This document shows positions 63,943 to 64,000 of a stretch of 64,000 nucleotides of DNA, piece after piece (the stretch's first letter is position 1; every line of letters begins with the position of its first letter). This stretch comes from Candidatus Hydrogenedentes bacterium ADurb.Bin170 (GTDB lineage: Bacteria; Hydrogenedentota; Hydrogenedentia; Hydrogenedentales; CAITNO01). The notes under the pieces are model-generated. The model ran no database searches. It was not told the DNA's origin and saw only the letters and a program-made list of their open reading frames with translations. The DNA is taken from assembly GCA_002070275.1 (NCBI GenBank), contig MWCY01000009.1, positions 23,371 to 87,370 on the forward strand. The letters are read 5' to 3'. A program made the position numbers and the translations under genes.

Positions 63943-64000
63943 AATGCAATTATTGAATTGAATAAGACTTCGGCAGGCGTTCGGTAGTTTAAGGTTTTTC
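63910..64000 (-). mobile_element. Right-edge IS30-family insertion sequence (end only)
   Basis: The last bases of the window hold the 3' end of a minus-strand transposase, and the plus-strand glycosidase gene loses its expected reading at the same place. The outer end of the element must lie just left of the transposase stop, roughly 63910-63930. The terminal repeat and target duplication cannot be defined because the other end is outside the window. Confidence 0.6.
63933..64000 (-). CDS. IS30-family transposase, C-terminal fragment
   Basis: The minus strand reads open from the window edge to a TGA and encodes a C-terminus containing LNYRTPAEVLFNS, then IIAFQP. The L-x-Y-R-T-P-x-E-V pattern near the C-terminus is the usual end of IS30-type (DDE) transposases. 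Only about 22 residues are in view, so the catalytic residues and completeness cannot be judged. Confidence 0.72.
   Translation of the reverse strand, partial: KTLNYRTPAEVLFNSIIAFQP

Overview
The window is a gene-dense stretch of a bacterial chromosome at roughly 50% G+C. TolC, a lipoprotein with a lipobox, a lytic transglycosylase, MurJ and a PBP5-type carboxypeptidase indicate a cell with a peptidoglycan wall and an outer membrane. DUF1844, DUF2007, an EF-G-like paralogue, FloA/NfeD, a YkgO-type L36 and several secreted carbohydrate-active or PVC-style families (DUF2961/GH172, DUF1080, ThuA, GH38, FG-GAP repeats) suggest a heterotroph of the PVC/Planctomycetes neighbourhood or a candidate phylum such as Hydrogenedentota. 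That placement is inferred from gene families only; there is no rRNA in the window.

Layout. 1-5.0 kb: tail of the F1Fo ATP synthase operon (atpF end, atpH, atpA, atpG, atpD, atpC). 5.1-7.6 kb: priA, then a convergent initiator tRNA-Met with its own promoter and terminator. 7.9-12.3 kb (minus): rnhA, a hybrid histidine kinase and a D-Ala-D-Ala carboxypeptidase. 12.4-14.2 kb: a regulatory region with repeated 12-bp palindromes driving a radical-SAM-like protein that has lost its iron-sulfur cysteines. 14.3-15.8 kb: trxA and asd. 15.8-19.4 kb (minus): a sugar amidotransferase, an HU/IHF protein, tsaB, rimI and ubiE, the last four closely packed. 19.8-28.1 kb: ndk, a 29-residue COX24-like peptide, a DUF1844 protein, an efflux outer-membrane protein, an FG-GAP protein, an acyltransferase, murJ and an MFS transporter. 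28.2-29.1 kb: rplM-rpsI. 29.2-33.6 kb: an NfeD/FloA membrane-microdomain cluster with two unrecognised members. 33.6-35.6 kb: a secreted DUF2961 protein.

35.6-43.0 kb (minus) may be one long transcription unit: cstA, thpR, yggT, a lipoprotein, rsmA, a GH38 alpha-mannosidase and two tandem, mutually similar peptides of 38 and 40 residues, closed by a bidirectional terminator. 43.1-45.2 kb (minus): DUF1080-ThuA pair. 45.4-47.3 kb: epimerase and glycosyltransferase. 47.4-53.0 kb: ftsH, folP, pdxJ, folD and a secreted endonuclease/exonuclease/phosphatase-fold protein. 53.0-56.6 kb: a CPBP-like membrane protein without its catalytic glutamates, a Cys-cluster protein, a lytic transglycosylase, a DUF2007/zinc-ribbon protein and a zinc-independent L36. 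56.9-62.5 kb: an EF-G-like GTPase, a sodium/solute symporter and an ArsB/NhaD-type transporter. The right edge holds a secreted glycoside-hydrolase-like gene that appears to be cut by an IS30-family element whose transposase C-terminus is just visible.

Most genes are housekeeping. The parts that do not reduce to known systems are the tandem micro-peptides behind the mannosidase, the palindrome-controlled radical-SAM-like pseudoenzyme, the unrecognised members of the NfeD/FloA cluster, and the inverted repeat inside the promoter of the L36 gene.
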